Below the pieces are notes generated by a model. That model was not told the origin of the DNA and searched no databases. It worked only from the letters and a program-made list of their open reading frames with translations. From Dipteris shenzhenensis (taxonomy: Eukaryota > Polypodiophyta > Polypodiopsida > Gleicheniales), in the NCBI GenBank assembly GCA_047967505.1, contig CM106541.1: DNA of 64,000 nucleotides; one strand, written 5' to 3'. Shown here in pieces: positions 46,147 to 57,179 of the stretch. The number at the start of each line of letters is the position of its first letter. Position 1 is the first letter of the stretch. The position numbers and the translations under genes are program-made.

Positions 46147-47870
46147 TTCCTTGTCTTCCGCTGAGACATTGAGTTTCTTGAGAGTGTGAGAGAGATTGTG
46201 AGATTGAGAGTTCTCTTGAGTGATTGTGAGATCCTTCCCTTCACTTCCGTTGAGAGAAATTTCCGTCCATTTGAGAGGAATTTCCGTCCATTGAGTGAGA
46301 GAGAGCTTTGAGATTTGTGAGAAAGAAAAATCTTGAGAGAAAGAAATCTCTTTGAGAGAATTTCGAAAAAAAGATGTGTACTTTCTCTGAGTACTTTTGA
46401 GCCTCTTGTTTTGAGAGAAGGTTAGCTTGCTTCTTTGCAAGCTAATACCTCTCCAACGAATGCCCATGCACAAGCTTCCTCGTCAAATGACCGCTTCAAA
46501 GGCAGCCTCAAAGGTCTTCTATACAAGGCCTTCAACAGTCAGCCGTTGGGAGCCGCCTCCGTGCTCATGGCAATCGGTGCCCTGAACCCGCAGTCTCCTC
46601 AAGCTGCGCTATCGACAGGGGACTCCAACCGACGTACCTAGCCTCCTGCAAAGCATCTTCTACACTGCCTACAATGGATGGGAAACCTTCTTTCGCGGCT
46701 CTAGCTTCTAGCTCCTAGCTCCACGGCAAACGCCACCCACATCAAAGCTAAGGCTCCATCGCTGGCCTGCGCTCCATCAACAACGAACAACGACCCACAA
46801 CTCCATCAACGGATTTGACACGGGCAGCCAGCTGCCATCTACTCTTCAAACAATATCATAGGTAAGAAAAGCTGACGGCATCTCCTCGAACTCCTTCTCG
46901 GACTACAAGCTGCTCACTGCTCTTTTGCTGCAACCGCCCTTGTAAGCTTCTACGAGGTAACGCCTCCTGCAGCCAGCTCGCCATAGCCTCATCCAATTGG
47001 ATGAAGCTCTCATAGCCCGACCGACAGCTCCCAGCCACACTGTCAACGGCTCCTTGGAGAGACCAAAGTCAGAGACTTTGGTCCATCTTCTACGATCTCC
47101 CTCAACGACGAGCTCCACCTCCATAAGCCATCGCTCACGTCTGCCTCCTCTACAGCACCTCTGCAACAGACGGCTCCTTCATCAGCCCAAACGAACCTCC
47201 AAACTCAGCTCCAAGAAAAATACCAGCGACGATAGCCACCGGCCAAGCGACCCGATCGAAGGTCACCCAAAGGAGATCCATTGATGGAATCTTCAGATTT
47301 CAGCACCTATCACTCACCTTGGGTTTCGATTAACCCGGGTGCAGTTAGGAAAGGATAGGGTTGATCCACGTGGCATCTTATCTTGCCATGTCAGCAGGCT
47401 CCAGCATCTACCACATCATCACCTTATCCTAATGCCATGTCACCTCTGCCACCTCAGCAGTGCCACCTCAACTGTCTAGTCAGCATTGACCCCTGCCGCT
47501 CCACAGGCACTGCATGTGCACAATCCTGCCACCTCAGTGGCACACCTCTTGCTAAGCACAGTGCCACATCATCACTGCATGTGACTCATAGTGACACATC
47601 ATCATTGAGCACCATTTGCACTCCTTTTGCCCCTCCACCTAGATCAAGTCGTATCTCTTGATCCAGGAAGAATTTGAGGGTGCTCCAAAAAGGAAAGTCG
47701 CTCGGTTTTTTGTGCTCTACGCACTCGTTACATCATGCGCACATTTCGGTGCAAGTTACACTCACATTTGAGCCTCGCCGCAAAACCACTTCCTTCACGC
47801 ACATTTGCCTCTACATCGACACATCTGACCCAGCACTTAAAAAGAACAAAAGAAAGCACCTGCCTCCTTC
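46147..47870. other. Internal region behind the LTR; no polyprotein
   Basis: 46150-46420 is rich in TTGAGAGA and TGTGAGA motifs (leader). 46435-46641 and 46997-47284 are the longest plus-strand frames, both without a recognised domain. 47360-47610 repeats degenerate GCCACCTCA, GCCATGTCA and GCCACATCA motifs. Gag, protease, integrase and RT are absent, so this may be a non-autonomous or deleted copia-type element. Confidence 0.5.
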
Positions 47871-50800
47871 TCTTATCCTTATGCATAAGAGGAGTTTTAT
47901 GCATAAGCATAAGCGTATCCTCATGCTTATGCTTATGCATGAGCATAAGAGCATGAGCATGAAAGAGGGAAAAGAGGAGGGGAAAGAGGAGAAGAGAGAA
48001 GAAGAGGGAAAGGAAAGAGAGATTGGAAAAGGGGAAAGAGGGAAAGAAAGAGAGAAGAAGAGGAAAAGGAAAGAGGGAAAAAGAGACATATGCTCATGAG
48101 CATATGTCTCCTCTTACGCTCATGCATAAGCATAAGCATGAGCATATGTCTCCTTCTCTTATGCTTATGCTTATGCTTATGCATAAGAGCAGTCTTATGC
48201 ATAAGCATAAGTATATGCTCATACTTATGCATGAGCATAAGAGCATGAGCATGAAAGAGGGAAAAGAGGAGGTGAAAGAGGAGAAGAGAGAAGAAGAGGG
48301 AAAGGAAAGAGAGATTGGAAAGGGGAAAGAGGGAAAGAAAGAGAGAAGAAGAGGGAAAGCAAAGAGGGAAAAAGAGACACATGCTCATGCTTATGCATGA
48401 TCATATGTCTCCTTCTCTTATGATCATGCATAAGCATAAGCATGAGCATATGTCTCCTTCTCTTATGCTTATGCATAAGAGGAGTCTTATGCATAAGCAT
48501 AAGCATAATATGCTCATGCTTATGCATGAGCATAATATGCTCATGCTTATGCATGAGCATAAGAGCATGAGCATGAAAGACGGAAAAGAGGAGGGGAAAG
48601 AGGAGAAGAGATAAGAAGAGGGAAAGGAAAGAGAGATTGGCAAAAGGGGAAGGAGGGAAAGAACGAGAGAAGAAGAGGAAAAGGAAAGAGGGAAAAAGAG
48701 ACATATGCTCATGCTTATGCATGAGCATATGTCTCCTTCTCTTATGCTCATGCATAATCATAAGCATGAGCATATGTCTCTTATGCTTATGCTTATGCAT
48801 AAGATGAGTATTATGCATAAGCATAAGCATATGCTCATGCTTATACATGAGCATAAGAGCATGAGAATGAAAGAGGGAAAATAGGGGGGGAAAGAGGAGA
48901 AGAGAGAAGAAGAAGGAAAGGAAAGAGAGATTGGAAAAGGGGAAAAAGAAAAAGATAGAGAGAAGAAGAGGGAAAGGAAAGAGGGAAAAAGAGACATATG
49001 CTCATGCTTATGCAAGAGCATATGTCTCCTTCTCTTATGCTCATGCATAAGCATAAGCATGAGCATATGTCTCCTTCTCTTATGCTTATGCTTATGCATA
49101 AGAGGAGAGAAGAAGAGGGAACAGAAAGAGAGATTGAAAAGGGGGAAAGAGGGAAAGAGAGAGAGAAGAGGAGGGAAAGAAAGAGAGAGAGGGAAAGTAA
49201 AGAGAGAAAAAGAGACATATGCTTATGCTTATGCATGAGCATATGTCTACTTCTCTGACGCTCATGCATAAGCACAAGCATGAGCATATATCTCCTTCTC
49301 TTATGCTTATGCTTATGCATATGCATAAGAGGAGTCTTTGTGCATAAGCATAAGCATAAGCATAAGAGAATGAGACATATGCTCATGCTTATGCTAATGC
49401 TTATGCATGAGCATAAGAACATGAGCATGAAAGAGGGAAAAGAGGGTGGAAAAGAGGAGAAGAGAGAAGAAGAGGGAACGGAAAGAGAGATTGGAAAGGG
49501 GGAAAGAGGGAAAGAAAGAGAGAAGAAGAGGGAAAGTAAAGAGTGAAAAAGAGACATATGCTCATGCATGAGCATATGTCTCCTTCTCTTATGCTCATGC
49601 ATAAGCATAAGCATGAGCATATGTCTCCTTCTCTTATGGTTATGCATAAGAGGAGTCTTATGCATAAGCATAAGCATAGGCATATGCTTATGCTTATGCT
49701 TATGCATGAGCATAAGAGCATGAGCATGAAAGAGGGAAAAGAGGGGAGGAAAGAGGAGAAGAGAGAAGAAGATGGAAAGAAAGAGAGAAGAAGAGGGAAA
49801 GAAAGAGAGAAGAAGAGGGAAAGGAAAGAGGGAAAAAGAGACATATGCTCATGCTTATGCATGAGCATATGGCTCCTTCTCTTATGCTCATGCATAAGCA
49901 TAAGCATGAGCACATGTCTCCTTCTATTATGCTTATGCATAAGAGGAGTCTTATGCATAAGCATAAGCATATGCTCGTGCTTATGCTTATGCATTATTAC
50001 AAGAGCATGAGCATGAAAGAGGAAAAAGAGGAGGGGAAAGAGGAGAAGAGAAAAGAAGAGGAAAAGGAAAGAGAGATTGGAAAAGGGGAAAGAGGGAAAG
50101 AAAGAGAGAACAAGAGGAAAAGGAAAGAGGGAAAAACAGACATATGCGCATGCTTATGCATGAGCATATGTCTCCTTCTCTTATGCTCATGCATAAGCAT
50201 AAGCATGAGCATATGTCTCGTTCTCTTATGCTTATCCATAAGAGGAGTCTTATGCATAAGCATAATCATATGCTCAAGAGCATGAGCATGAAAGAAGGAA
50301 AAGAGGAGGGGAAAGAGGAGAAGAGAGAAGAAGAGGGAAAGGAAAGAGAGATTGGAAAAGGGGAAAGAGGGAAAGAAAGAGAGAAGAAGAGAGAAAGGAA
50401 AGAGGGAAAAAGAGACATATGCTCATGCTTATGCATAAGCATATGTCTCCTTCTCTTATGCTCATGCATAAGCAAAAGCATGAGCATATGTCTCCTTCTC
50501 TTATGCTTATGCATAAGAGGAGTCTTATGCATAAGCATAAGCATATACTCATGCTTATGCATGAGCATAAGAGCATGAGCATGAAAGAGGGAAAGGAGGA
50601 GGGGAAAGAGGATAAGAGAGAAGAAGAGGGAAAGGAAAGAGAGATTGGAAAAGGAGAAAGAGGGAAAGAAAGAGAGAAGAAGAGGAAAAGGAAAGAGGGA
50701 AAAAGAGACATATGCTCATGCTTATGCATGAGCATATGTCTCCTTCTTTTATGCTCATGCATAAGCATAAGCATGAGCATATGTCTCCTTCTCTTATGCT

Positions 50801-51745
50801 TATGCTTATGGTTATGCATAAGAGGAGTCTTATGCATAAGCATGAGCATAAGAGCATGAGCATGAAAGAGGGAAAAGAGAAGGGGAAAGAGGAGAAGAGA
50901 GAAGAAGAGGGAAAGGAAAGAGAGATTGGAAAAGGGGAAAGAGGGAAAGAAAGAGAGAAGAAGAGGAAGAGGATGTCTCCTTCTCTTATGCTCATGCACA
51001 ATCATAAGCATGAGCATATGTCTCCTTCCCTTATGGTTATGCTTATGCTTATGCATAAGAGGAGTCTTATGCATAAGGATAAGCATATGCTCATGCTTAT
51101 GCATGAGCATAAGAGCATGATCATGAAAGAGGGAAAAGAGGAGGGGAAAGAGGAGAAGAGAGAAGAAGAGGGAAAGGAAAGAGAGATTGGAAAAGGGGAA
51201 AGAGGGAAAGAAAGAGAGAAGAAGAGAAAAAGGAAAGAGGGAAAAAGAGACATATGCTCATGCTTATGCATGAGCATATGTCTCCTTCTCTTATGCTCAT
51301 GCGCAAGCATAAGCATGAGGATATGTCTCCTTCTCTTATGCTTATGCATGAGCATAAGAGCATGAGCATGAAAGAGGGAAAAGAGGAGGGGAAAGTGGAG
51401 AAGAGAGAAGAAGAGGGAAAGGAAAGAGCGATTGGAAAAGGGGAAAGAGGGAAAGAAAGAGAGAAGAAGAGGAAAAGGAAAGAGGGAAAAAGAGACATAT
51501 GCTCATGCTTATGCATGAGCATATGTCTCCTGCTTTTATGCTAATGCTTATGCTTATGCTTATTCATGAGCATAAGAGCATGAGCATGAAAGAGGGAAAA
51601 GAGGGTGGGAAAGAGGAGAAGAAGAGAGAAACGAAAGAGGAAAAAAGAGGGGGAAAGAGATTGAAAGATTGAAGGAGAAGGAGAAGGAGAGGAGGGAAAG
51701 AATAGGAGAGAAGAGGGAAAGAAGAGGGAAGAGGGGAAGAGAGGG
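47871..51745. repeat. Hairpin plus purine tract tandem array, about 12-13 units of 220-320 bp
   Basis: Each unit has a purine-only stretch of 110-150 nt (GAAAGAGGGAAAAGAGGAGG, AGATTGGAAAAGGGG, AAGAAGAGGAAAAGGAAAGA) followed by nested palindromes (GACATATGCTCATGC, a centre such as TTATGCAT, then GAGCATATGTC, joined by TCCTTCTCTTATGC). Unit starts, taken at GAAAGAGGGAAAAGAGG, are at about 47960, 48250, 48572, 48868, 49427, 49727, 50013, 50290, 50582, 50862, 51125, 51368 and 51587. Frames up to 290 codons exist on both strands (Met/Leu/His/Lys or Ser/Phe/Leu/Pro only) and are repeat artefacts. Confidence 0.95.
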
Positions 51746-52270
51746 TTCCTATGCCCATCACTGTAGCTAGCGCTTAAGGTGCTACCTACAGGCCAATGCA
51801 AATAAAAAAAATAACAAATGGAAAAAAGAGGAAGCACTTACCTGGAATAGTACATCCCGCTCGGTGTTTTGTGGACTGGCCTTACAAAAGAGAAGAGTCT
51901 TCTTTCTTTCTTAAAATCTCCTTTTTTGTTTCAATCCTTTGAAATCAAGCATGAAAACTAGTAATCAAGCATGAAAACTAGTAAGCAGCTTTAGCAATAC
52001 AAGGAGAAGCACTCACAAAACAAAATCTCACAAAAAACCTACCTACGTTATTTGAAGAGACACCTCTTCAAAAACTTCCTTTCAAGAAACCAAAGAGGGA
52101 GAAGGGTAGAAAGGGAGCACAAGAGCTAGGAGAGGGGTGAGTAGTGGTGAGGAGTGGAGAATAGAGTGGGAGGTCGTCAGAAATAGGTGGGAGGAGAGAT
52201 TGCTTTGCTTACAATAGAGATTAGAGAGTGGTAAAAAAAGCGTAGTGCGTCGTGACAGGTTTTAGTTTTA
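51746..52270. other. Spacer with possible minus-strand first exon
   Basis: Unique DNA between the array and the right-hand palindromes. A minus-strand splice donor-like CAGGTAAGTG (about 51836-51846) and another at TAGGTAGGTT (52040) suggest remnants of a minus-strand transcript, comparable to 5788 in the first relic. A 20-bp direct repeat, AATCAAGCATGAAAACTAGT, lies at 51942-51983. Confidence 0.35.
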
Positions 52271-52278
52271 ACTCACAG

Positions 52279-52500
52279 CGTCGCTTTATAGCGACGCTTT
52301 TCCATCGCTATATAGCGACACTAAAGAGTTGCTATATAGCGACCTTTAACACTAAACCTTAAACCCTAAACCCTAAACCCTAAAAGTCGCTATATAGTGA
52401 CCTTAATCCTAAAAGTCACTATATAGTGACACTTAATCCTAAAAGTTGCTATATAGCGACCTTTAACCCTAAGTGTCGCTATATAGCGACACTTATACCT
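52279..52500. repeat. CGCTATATAGCGAC repeats mixed with telomere-like units
   Basis: About eight copies of GTCGCTATATAGCGAC variants, several with TATAGTGAC, alternate with CCTTAACCCTAA-type spacers. Three to four perfect units of CCCTAAA occur at 52353-52386. The array lies 1.2-1.4 kb from the right end, so it is an internal or second cluster of the subterminal motif. Confidence 0.85.
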
Positions 52501-52884
52501 TAAAAGTGTCAATTCGAGGCTCTTGATCTAAGAAGAGAGGGAAGGAGCTCATGGGTGGCTATTTTTTGGATCTTAATGGATTTCCTTGCATTTTGTGTTG
52601 TGACTTTAGAGGTGTGCAGATGGAAGGGACGAGTGAAAGCTTGTGAAATTATGCGCCAATGCTCGGGAGTGTATAGTGGCTTATGGAGAGGTTGTATTGT
52701 CATTGCACTCATTGCAAGCGAGACATATGACATCAATGCCGTATTGTCATGCACCATCTGAGGATGTATGGGGAGGAGCCCAAACCAATACCCACCGTAG
52801 GTGGTGCACATGGTGATGGATCATCGAAAAGTCATTGCCATTTGAGTTCGTGATTAATATTGCATGCATACATGACACAAAATC

Positions 52885-53184
52885 TTGAGACAGGATGAGG
52901 AGGGTGGTGTGCATATACCTTCACACTACCAATATGGATATGAAGATAGAGATCATGTGGATATGGAGATGCCACTACCAATGTTGGATCCAATTGATCC
53001 AGATGGATTTAGAGAAGAAGATGAACATCACAATATGAGCCAAGAGGAAGATGTGCATAATGACATCATATGGGAGGAAGATGGAGATCATGATATTGAG
53101 GAAGAAGATGATCATCATCAAGAATCACCCGACTTTATTGAAGAAGATGATCAAGTATATGGTGAATGTATGATGATGATATAG
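52885..53184 (+). pseudogene. Acidic exon, likely C-terminal end of a CACTA transposase-type gene
   Basis: Open for 99 codons and dominated by Asp/Glu/His (REEDEHHNMSQEEDVHNDII, DHDIEEEDDHHQESPDFIEE). It lies just inside the element's right end, the position and character of the acidic tail of transposase copies A and C (MEDDHGHGG, DEHMSSTSSSG), but without clear residue identity. Upstream 52545-52870 has no Tnp2 domain, so the rest of the gene was lost. Confidence 0.4.
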
Positions 53185-53444
53185 GAGATCAACTCAGTAT
53201 AGATTGTTTGGCACATTAGACTTGGCTCATGATGAAGCCAAGTCTCAAATGTAGACATGAATATATGAGCTTCGAACTTGATGTACATGCTCTTGTACTT
53301 TTATTCTTTCAAAGGATCAAACATGTACATGCTCTCGTATTTTTATTCTCTATGAGATCAAACATGTGTGAAAATTTAAAAAAACAATTCATTAGAAAAA
53401 ACTAACTTTTAACGCCTATATGAGTAAAAAACATCTCTAGAAAA

Positions 53445-53565
53445 TGTCGCTATAAAATAGTATCTTAGTGTCGCTATATATCGACACTTAAAAGTCACTA
53501 TATAGCGACCTTTATAATCGTTGCTATATAGCGACATTTTGCTTAACGTCACTATATAGCAACGC
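53445..53565. repeat. Subterminal palindrome array, right end of the nested CACTA
   Basis: GTCGCTATATATCGAC at 53470, GTCACTATATAGCGAC at 53494, GTTGCTATATAGCGAC at 53520 and GTCACTATATAGCAAC at 53548, with spacing of 24-28 bp. They are 95-190 bp inside the right terminus, mirroring the left end. Confidence 0.85.
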
Positions 53566-54719
53566 TTTACGAGACATGCTTTTTTTATCGATGATTAGCG
53601 CCCCGTGCATGCTAAACATCGGTACGTAAATGTCGCAATAAGATCCGTGTGTAGTAGTGTAGCCCAAATATACTACTCCTTTGCAATCAACTCCTCATCA
53701 TAGAAGTGCCTCCATGTATGTCCTCTGCAATGTCCACGATGGTAGGCTGTCTCAATAGGAGTACCTACCCATGATATCAAGCTGCAAGATGACACAATTT
53801 GCAGAGGGATTAGTACAAAGAAACAACCTCCTAATAAACAACATAAACACCATATAATTTGAGAGCGATACTTATAAATTGGGCCTCCCATGATTCAACA
53901 CCTCCTGCTCCAAAATGCATGTTTTGATATTGCTCCATTTGGATTCTTCGTTCCTCCACGTGCTGCAAATTGGGGTCTGCCTTCACTGCCTTCATTGCTT
54001 TCTTCCACTCACACTTATGAGCAGTGTGGGGCTAGCCCCTTGGTGGTTGACCTTCCTCTCTCTTAGCAATCTTGGCTAGTGCATGCCTCTTAAGCAAATA
54101 TCTTTTATTGGCAAGTATAACAACAATCTTTGACTTTGCCCATTTATCTGTGAACTCAACATTGGGGGGATTGGGATACCTAGAGCATATAGCATTGATG
54201 GTCTCATGAGCCAACCTTTTTGGATGCTCTTTGTATGGAATAAAGCAATCTCTATAGTTGTTAGCAACTACAGAGTGCATGTGATGTCATAGAAGATCGT
54301 ACCATCATTCTCTGGCATGTCTACATCATTTGAATCATCCCCGCCCCTACCATTATCCCCCCCAAAGCACTATGCCATGCATCCCGAGAGCTCTCTCTGC
54401 TACTACGCCTATTGCCCTGTCATGATGAGCTAGTACGCTGGCCACTCATCTTTGGATAAGGGACTCTTGATCACACAGGAGTACGCTCGCGGCTCTGTGA
54501 GGAAGAAGGGCCTTCTAATGGTAGGGGAGAAGGGACTCCAGACCGGCCATAGGGGAGAAGGGAGTGCTGATGATTGAGGAGAAGGGACTTCAGATCACAG
54601 GGGAGAAGGGACTCCTAATGATCGAGGAGAAGGTGGCAGCTCTTTCGCCTACTAGGCTATCTCGACTCCACAAGAGTAATCTCAAGTGGTGTGGGTATGG
54701 AACTGTGCATAATCCTTTC

Positions 54720-55184
54720 CTAGACCATTCAAGGTCACAGAAACTAAATCATCATCTTCCACTGGCGACTCAATGGAAGTAAGTGCATCTGCAATTTTCT
54801 TCACCTTCATGTGGTAGTCATTGATGCTCATATTTTCTCTCTGCACATTGTGCAACTCCTACTTGGCTGCATTTTCCTGGCTTGCGTATTTGTGCTGTAC
54901 ATTTTTGCCAAAGTATCCCATGCCTCCTTTGGCGTACTTGCATCCTGAATATGCACAATCATAGAATCTGAAATACTGATAGACAGCTAGTACATAACTT
55001 TTCTGGCTCTCGCATGCCATCCTTTAAATGCCTGCAATTCCTATTGATTGGGAACATTAGGAAGAACTAGTTCTTCTTCATTTCCTGTAATGAACTCCCA
55101 ATAGCTTATTCTAAACTTCCATGCTTGGAAGTTGTTCTTGTCAAGCTTTTTAGTGACAATCTGTGAAAGAGAATTAAATGCCAT
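54720..55184 (-). pseudogene. Copia gag fragment (element B)
   Basis: ATG at 55182-55184 on the minus strand starts MAFNSLSQIVTKKLDKNNF, then QAWKFRISYWEFITGNEEEL, a frame with stops, KVMYxLSISISDSMIVHIQD and STPKEAWDTLAKMY, a typical plant copia gag (UBN2-like) series. The FRISYW-to-EFITG junction is shorter than usual. It ends at the ORF B boundary near 54720. It is a different copia family from the element at 55490-57862, and no LTR for it is seen. Confidence 0.7.
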
Positions 55185-55489
55185 TACAGAACACTGCAAA
55201 ATATTCTGTCACTGCAAAAAACACAGCTTCTGCCTCACACGGGCAAATCTACAAAACTGACGAAAGTGGTATTTGACACACAGTCACTTCCTAGTGATGA
55301 TTTTGCTTCAACAGGCAGTAAGGATGATTCTATAACTCCCAGTATCTCTACACATAGGCATACGATGCAATTTCTGCGGCAACTTTTCACCAACCTGCAG
55401 AGCAGTGGTCACATAGCAAAAACAGGGCCTTTTTCTTAGTGCTTGCGGAGAACTTCCGCCCCCAAAACGGGCCTCGAAATGGCCTCGAA
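55185..55489. other. Junction DNA between two copia relics
   Basis: I see no coding domain. The sequence could be LTR/leader of element B or the decayed integrase of element A. Confidence 0.4.
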
Positions 55490-57179
55490 TCAAACAAATA
55501 AAGTCAGCAGGGCTTTGCTCTCTCCTGCAGCATATATTGCCCTCTCACCACACCACGAAGGGCGTCTCAATCTGAGACAATGCACTCTTACACTTTTCGG
55601 TTGTGCTACCTGCAGAGATTTGCTCCCAAACTCAAAAAAGGAAAGCAACATTGGTCCTCTTACTAGGACACCGCGAACTGGATGTTGCTTGCCCATCATG
55701 CAAGCTTTATCTACATCAGGAAGATCTGAAATTTCTGATAGGTATGGAATCATTCCACTTTTATGCATCTCCTTCAAAGAACTAAGGTTTAGATGACCAA
55801 ACCTCTCATGCCACAGCTTAGTGTTCTTTCTTCACATCCACTCGAGCACTGAAAGCTGAGAGTTCGTAAATGTTGTTGCACCGTGTACCTTTACCAATGA
55901 CCTTTCCTTGAAGATCCAGGATCTATGCACCATTCTTATCGAATTGAACTTTGAGGTCCTGATCTGTGATCGCAGAAACAGATAAGTTCCTCTTAATATC
56001 TGGCACATAAAGAACATCGAACAACTGTTTTACAACTCCATCTGACTAGAGAGCAATCGTACCTTTCCCTTTGGCTGGACATTTTGCATCATTGCCGACT
56101 GCTACCATGATGTCATTCCCTATCGGCTGTAGAGAGGTATACCAATCCTTCCGACTCGTCATGTGGTGTGATGCACCACTATCAATGATCCACGGTTCAT
56201 CTGCAGGTACATGAACTGCCTCTGTGCAAATGTCCTCAATTGCGATGAACATCTCTACTGGTACTGCTTGCACACTATTGCTGGACTCTTTCTTTACTCC
56301 GTTCTTCTCATCTGCAATCTTCTTTTGGCACTCATTTTGCTTGTGCCCTGCCTTGTTGTAATAGAAGCACTTGATCTTCTTCTTTCTCTTTTTATCATAA
56401 GAAGAAGATGGGTTACCAGAGTCCTTACCCTTACCTTTCTTTGATCCGGTCCAAAAAGCCGAATCTTCTCCGTCCTCATCTTTTGACGCATCTCCTCCTC
56501 TAGAAGCATCGCACTGAAATCCTCAAAGTTCAGGGGCAGATTTCTGTTCTACGTATTTAGCACCGTCATAAGACCATCGTACTTTGGTGGGAGAATTCAT
56601 ATGCACCTTCATGCTAGATTCTTGCTGGTGATGGTGATGCCAATTGCAGTCATCTGATCGCGCAAATTCTTCATCCTAGTGATGCACTTCTCTGCCGCTT
56701 CAGACTCAGACAACTTCTTGTTCATGAGTTGAGTCTCCAAATTTTGAATCCGTGTCTGATTCATGGTCTCGTACTAATTTTTCAAGACTGTCCATGCCTC
56801 CTCCGCTGTGGTGACATGTTGAATTAACGCCATGATGGAATCACTAACACTGTAGACAATAGAACATAGCGCATCTGCATTTCTTCTTGTCCACGCGAGA
56901 ATCTCATCTGTAGTTGGTACTATTTGTTGTCCTGCATTGGCTGGATCCGGTCTTGCAAACAACCTCACGTCCACCCCAGTAGCAGTGTCCCAAAGCTCGT
57001 ATGCGCTTAGGATGGTCTTCATCTTGAACTTCCAGAGTGGATAGTTAGAGCCGTCCAACTTTTCGCTTTCGCCAAATGGTGGGATTCACAGTCTTGCAGG
57101 CTAGGCCATCTCTCACAATCTGCTCCCAAACAGAAACACACTACCAAATCTTCTTGCTAGAATCCAGGCTCTGATACCA
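55490..57179 (-). pseudogene. Copia gag-protease-integrase remnant (element A)
   Basis: Minus strand in order. Gag (57058-56510): KLDGSNYPLWKFKMKTIL, AEEAWTVLKN, KKLSESEAAEKCITRMKNLR, LEEEMRQKM. A zinc knuckle near 56370-56330 reads CFYYNKAGHKQNEC, where the second Cys of CxxC is Tyr. The protease motif WIIDSGASHHMTS is at about 56190-56150, then VLYVPDIKRNL. The gag-pre-integrase part is at about 55840-55700 (LNLSSLKEMHKSGMIPYLSE, CMMGKQHPV). Nothing of the integrase core or RT remains. Frame changes, stops (after VLKN, and in the leader) and the knuckle mutation indicate an inactive relic. Its 5' LTR and primer site lie immediately upstream. Confidence 0.8.
57167..57179 (-). promoter_or_regulatory. 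Primer binding site of copia element A
   Basis: TGGTATCAGAGCC on the minus strand, directly after the LTR end TTCTTACA; complementary to initiator Met tRNA. Confidence 0.9.

Larger units (their letters stand above)
44996..53659 (+). mobile_element. Complete nested CACTA element, 8,664 bp
   Basis: The left end is CACTACAAGGCATAGGCCC at 44996. The right end reads CACTACTACACACGGATC on the minus strand from 53659. Flanking TAG at 44993-44995 and 53660-53662 is the 3-bp target duplication typical of CACTA elements. Both ends continue with TACCGACG/TACCGATG and carry subterminal GTCGCTATATAGCGAC-type palindromes. The target is ORF B copy 3: the exon sequence on either side joins perfectly when the element and one TAG are removed. 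Inside are an LTR fragment, a hairpin/purine array and an acidic exon, but no complete transposase, so mobility would need help in trans. The two termini are diverged from each other beyond the first six bases. Confidence 0.9.
44613..54720 (-). mobile_element. Outer CACTA relic split by a nested element
   Basis: CAATACAAGACATGGGCC at 44613 resembles the CACTACAAGGCATAGGCC terminus of the intact element, and the following CTTTTCGACACCAATACTGAC also aligns with it. Behind it lie the 3' flank and last exon of ORF B (44690-44990), the nested 8.66-kb element, and the rest of ORF B (53663-54720). A right terminus is not recognised; copia sequence begins at about 54720. Confidence 0.6.
44776..54720 (-). 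pseudogene. CACTA-associated ORF B, copy 3 (interrupted by the nested element)
   Basis: Acidic last exon at 44780-44895, ending DAVDLD-stop. The exon preceding it is cut by the nested CACTA at 44996-53659 and resumes at 53663 (ETAYHRGHCRGHTWRHFYDE). The core exon (about 53890-54290) has NNYRDCFIPYKEHPKRLA, RYPNPPNVEFTDKWAKSKIV and a Lys-rich tail. Here the codon after DPN-Leu is CAG (Gln) where copies 1 and 2 have TAG, which shows the exon originally continued through HVEERRIQMEQY to GGVESWEAQF. 54300-54720 matches the Ser-rich N-terminal part of copy 1. A PRG-stop near 54032 and a deletion after the DITQTGG position (54285) mark decay. Confidence 0.6.

Noticed and set aside
47933-51544. ORFs up to 290 codons on both strands (Met/His/Lys/Leu and Ser/Phe/Leu/Pro)
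   Set aside because: Created by palindromes and purine runs without stop codons; both strands are open at once and composition is extreme.
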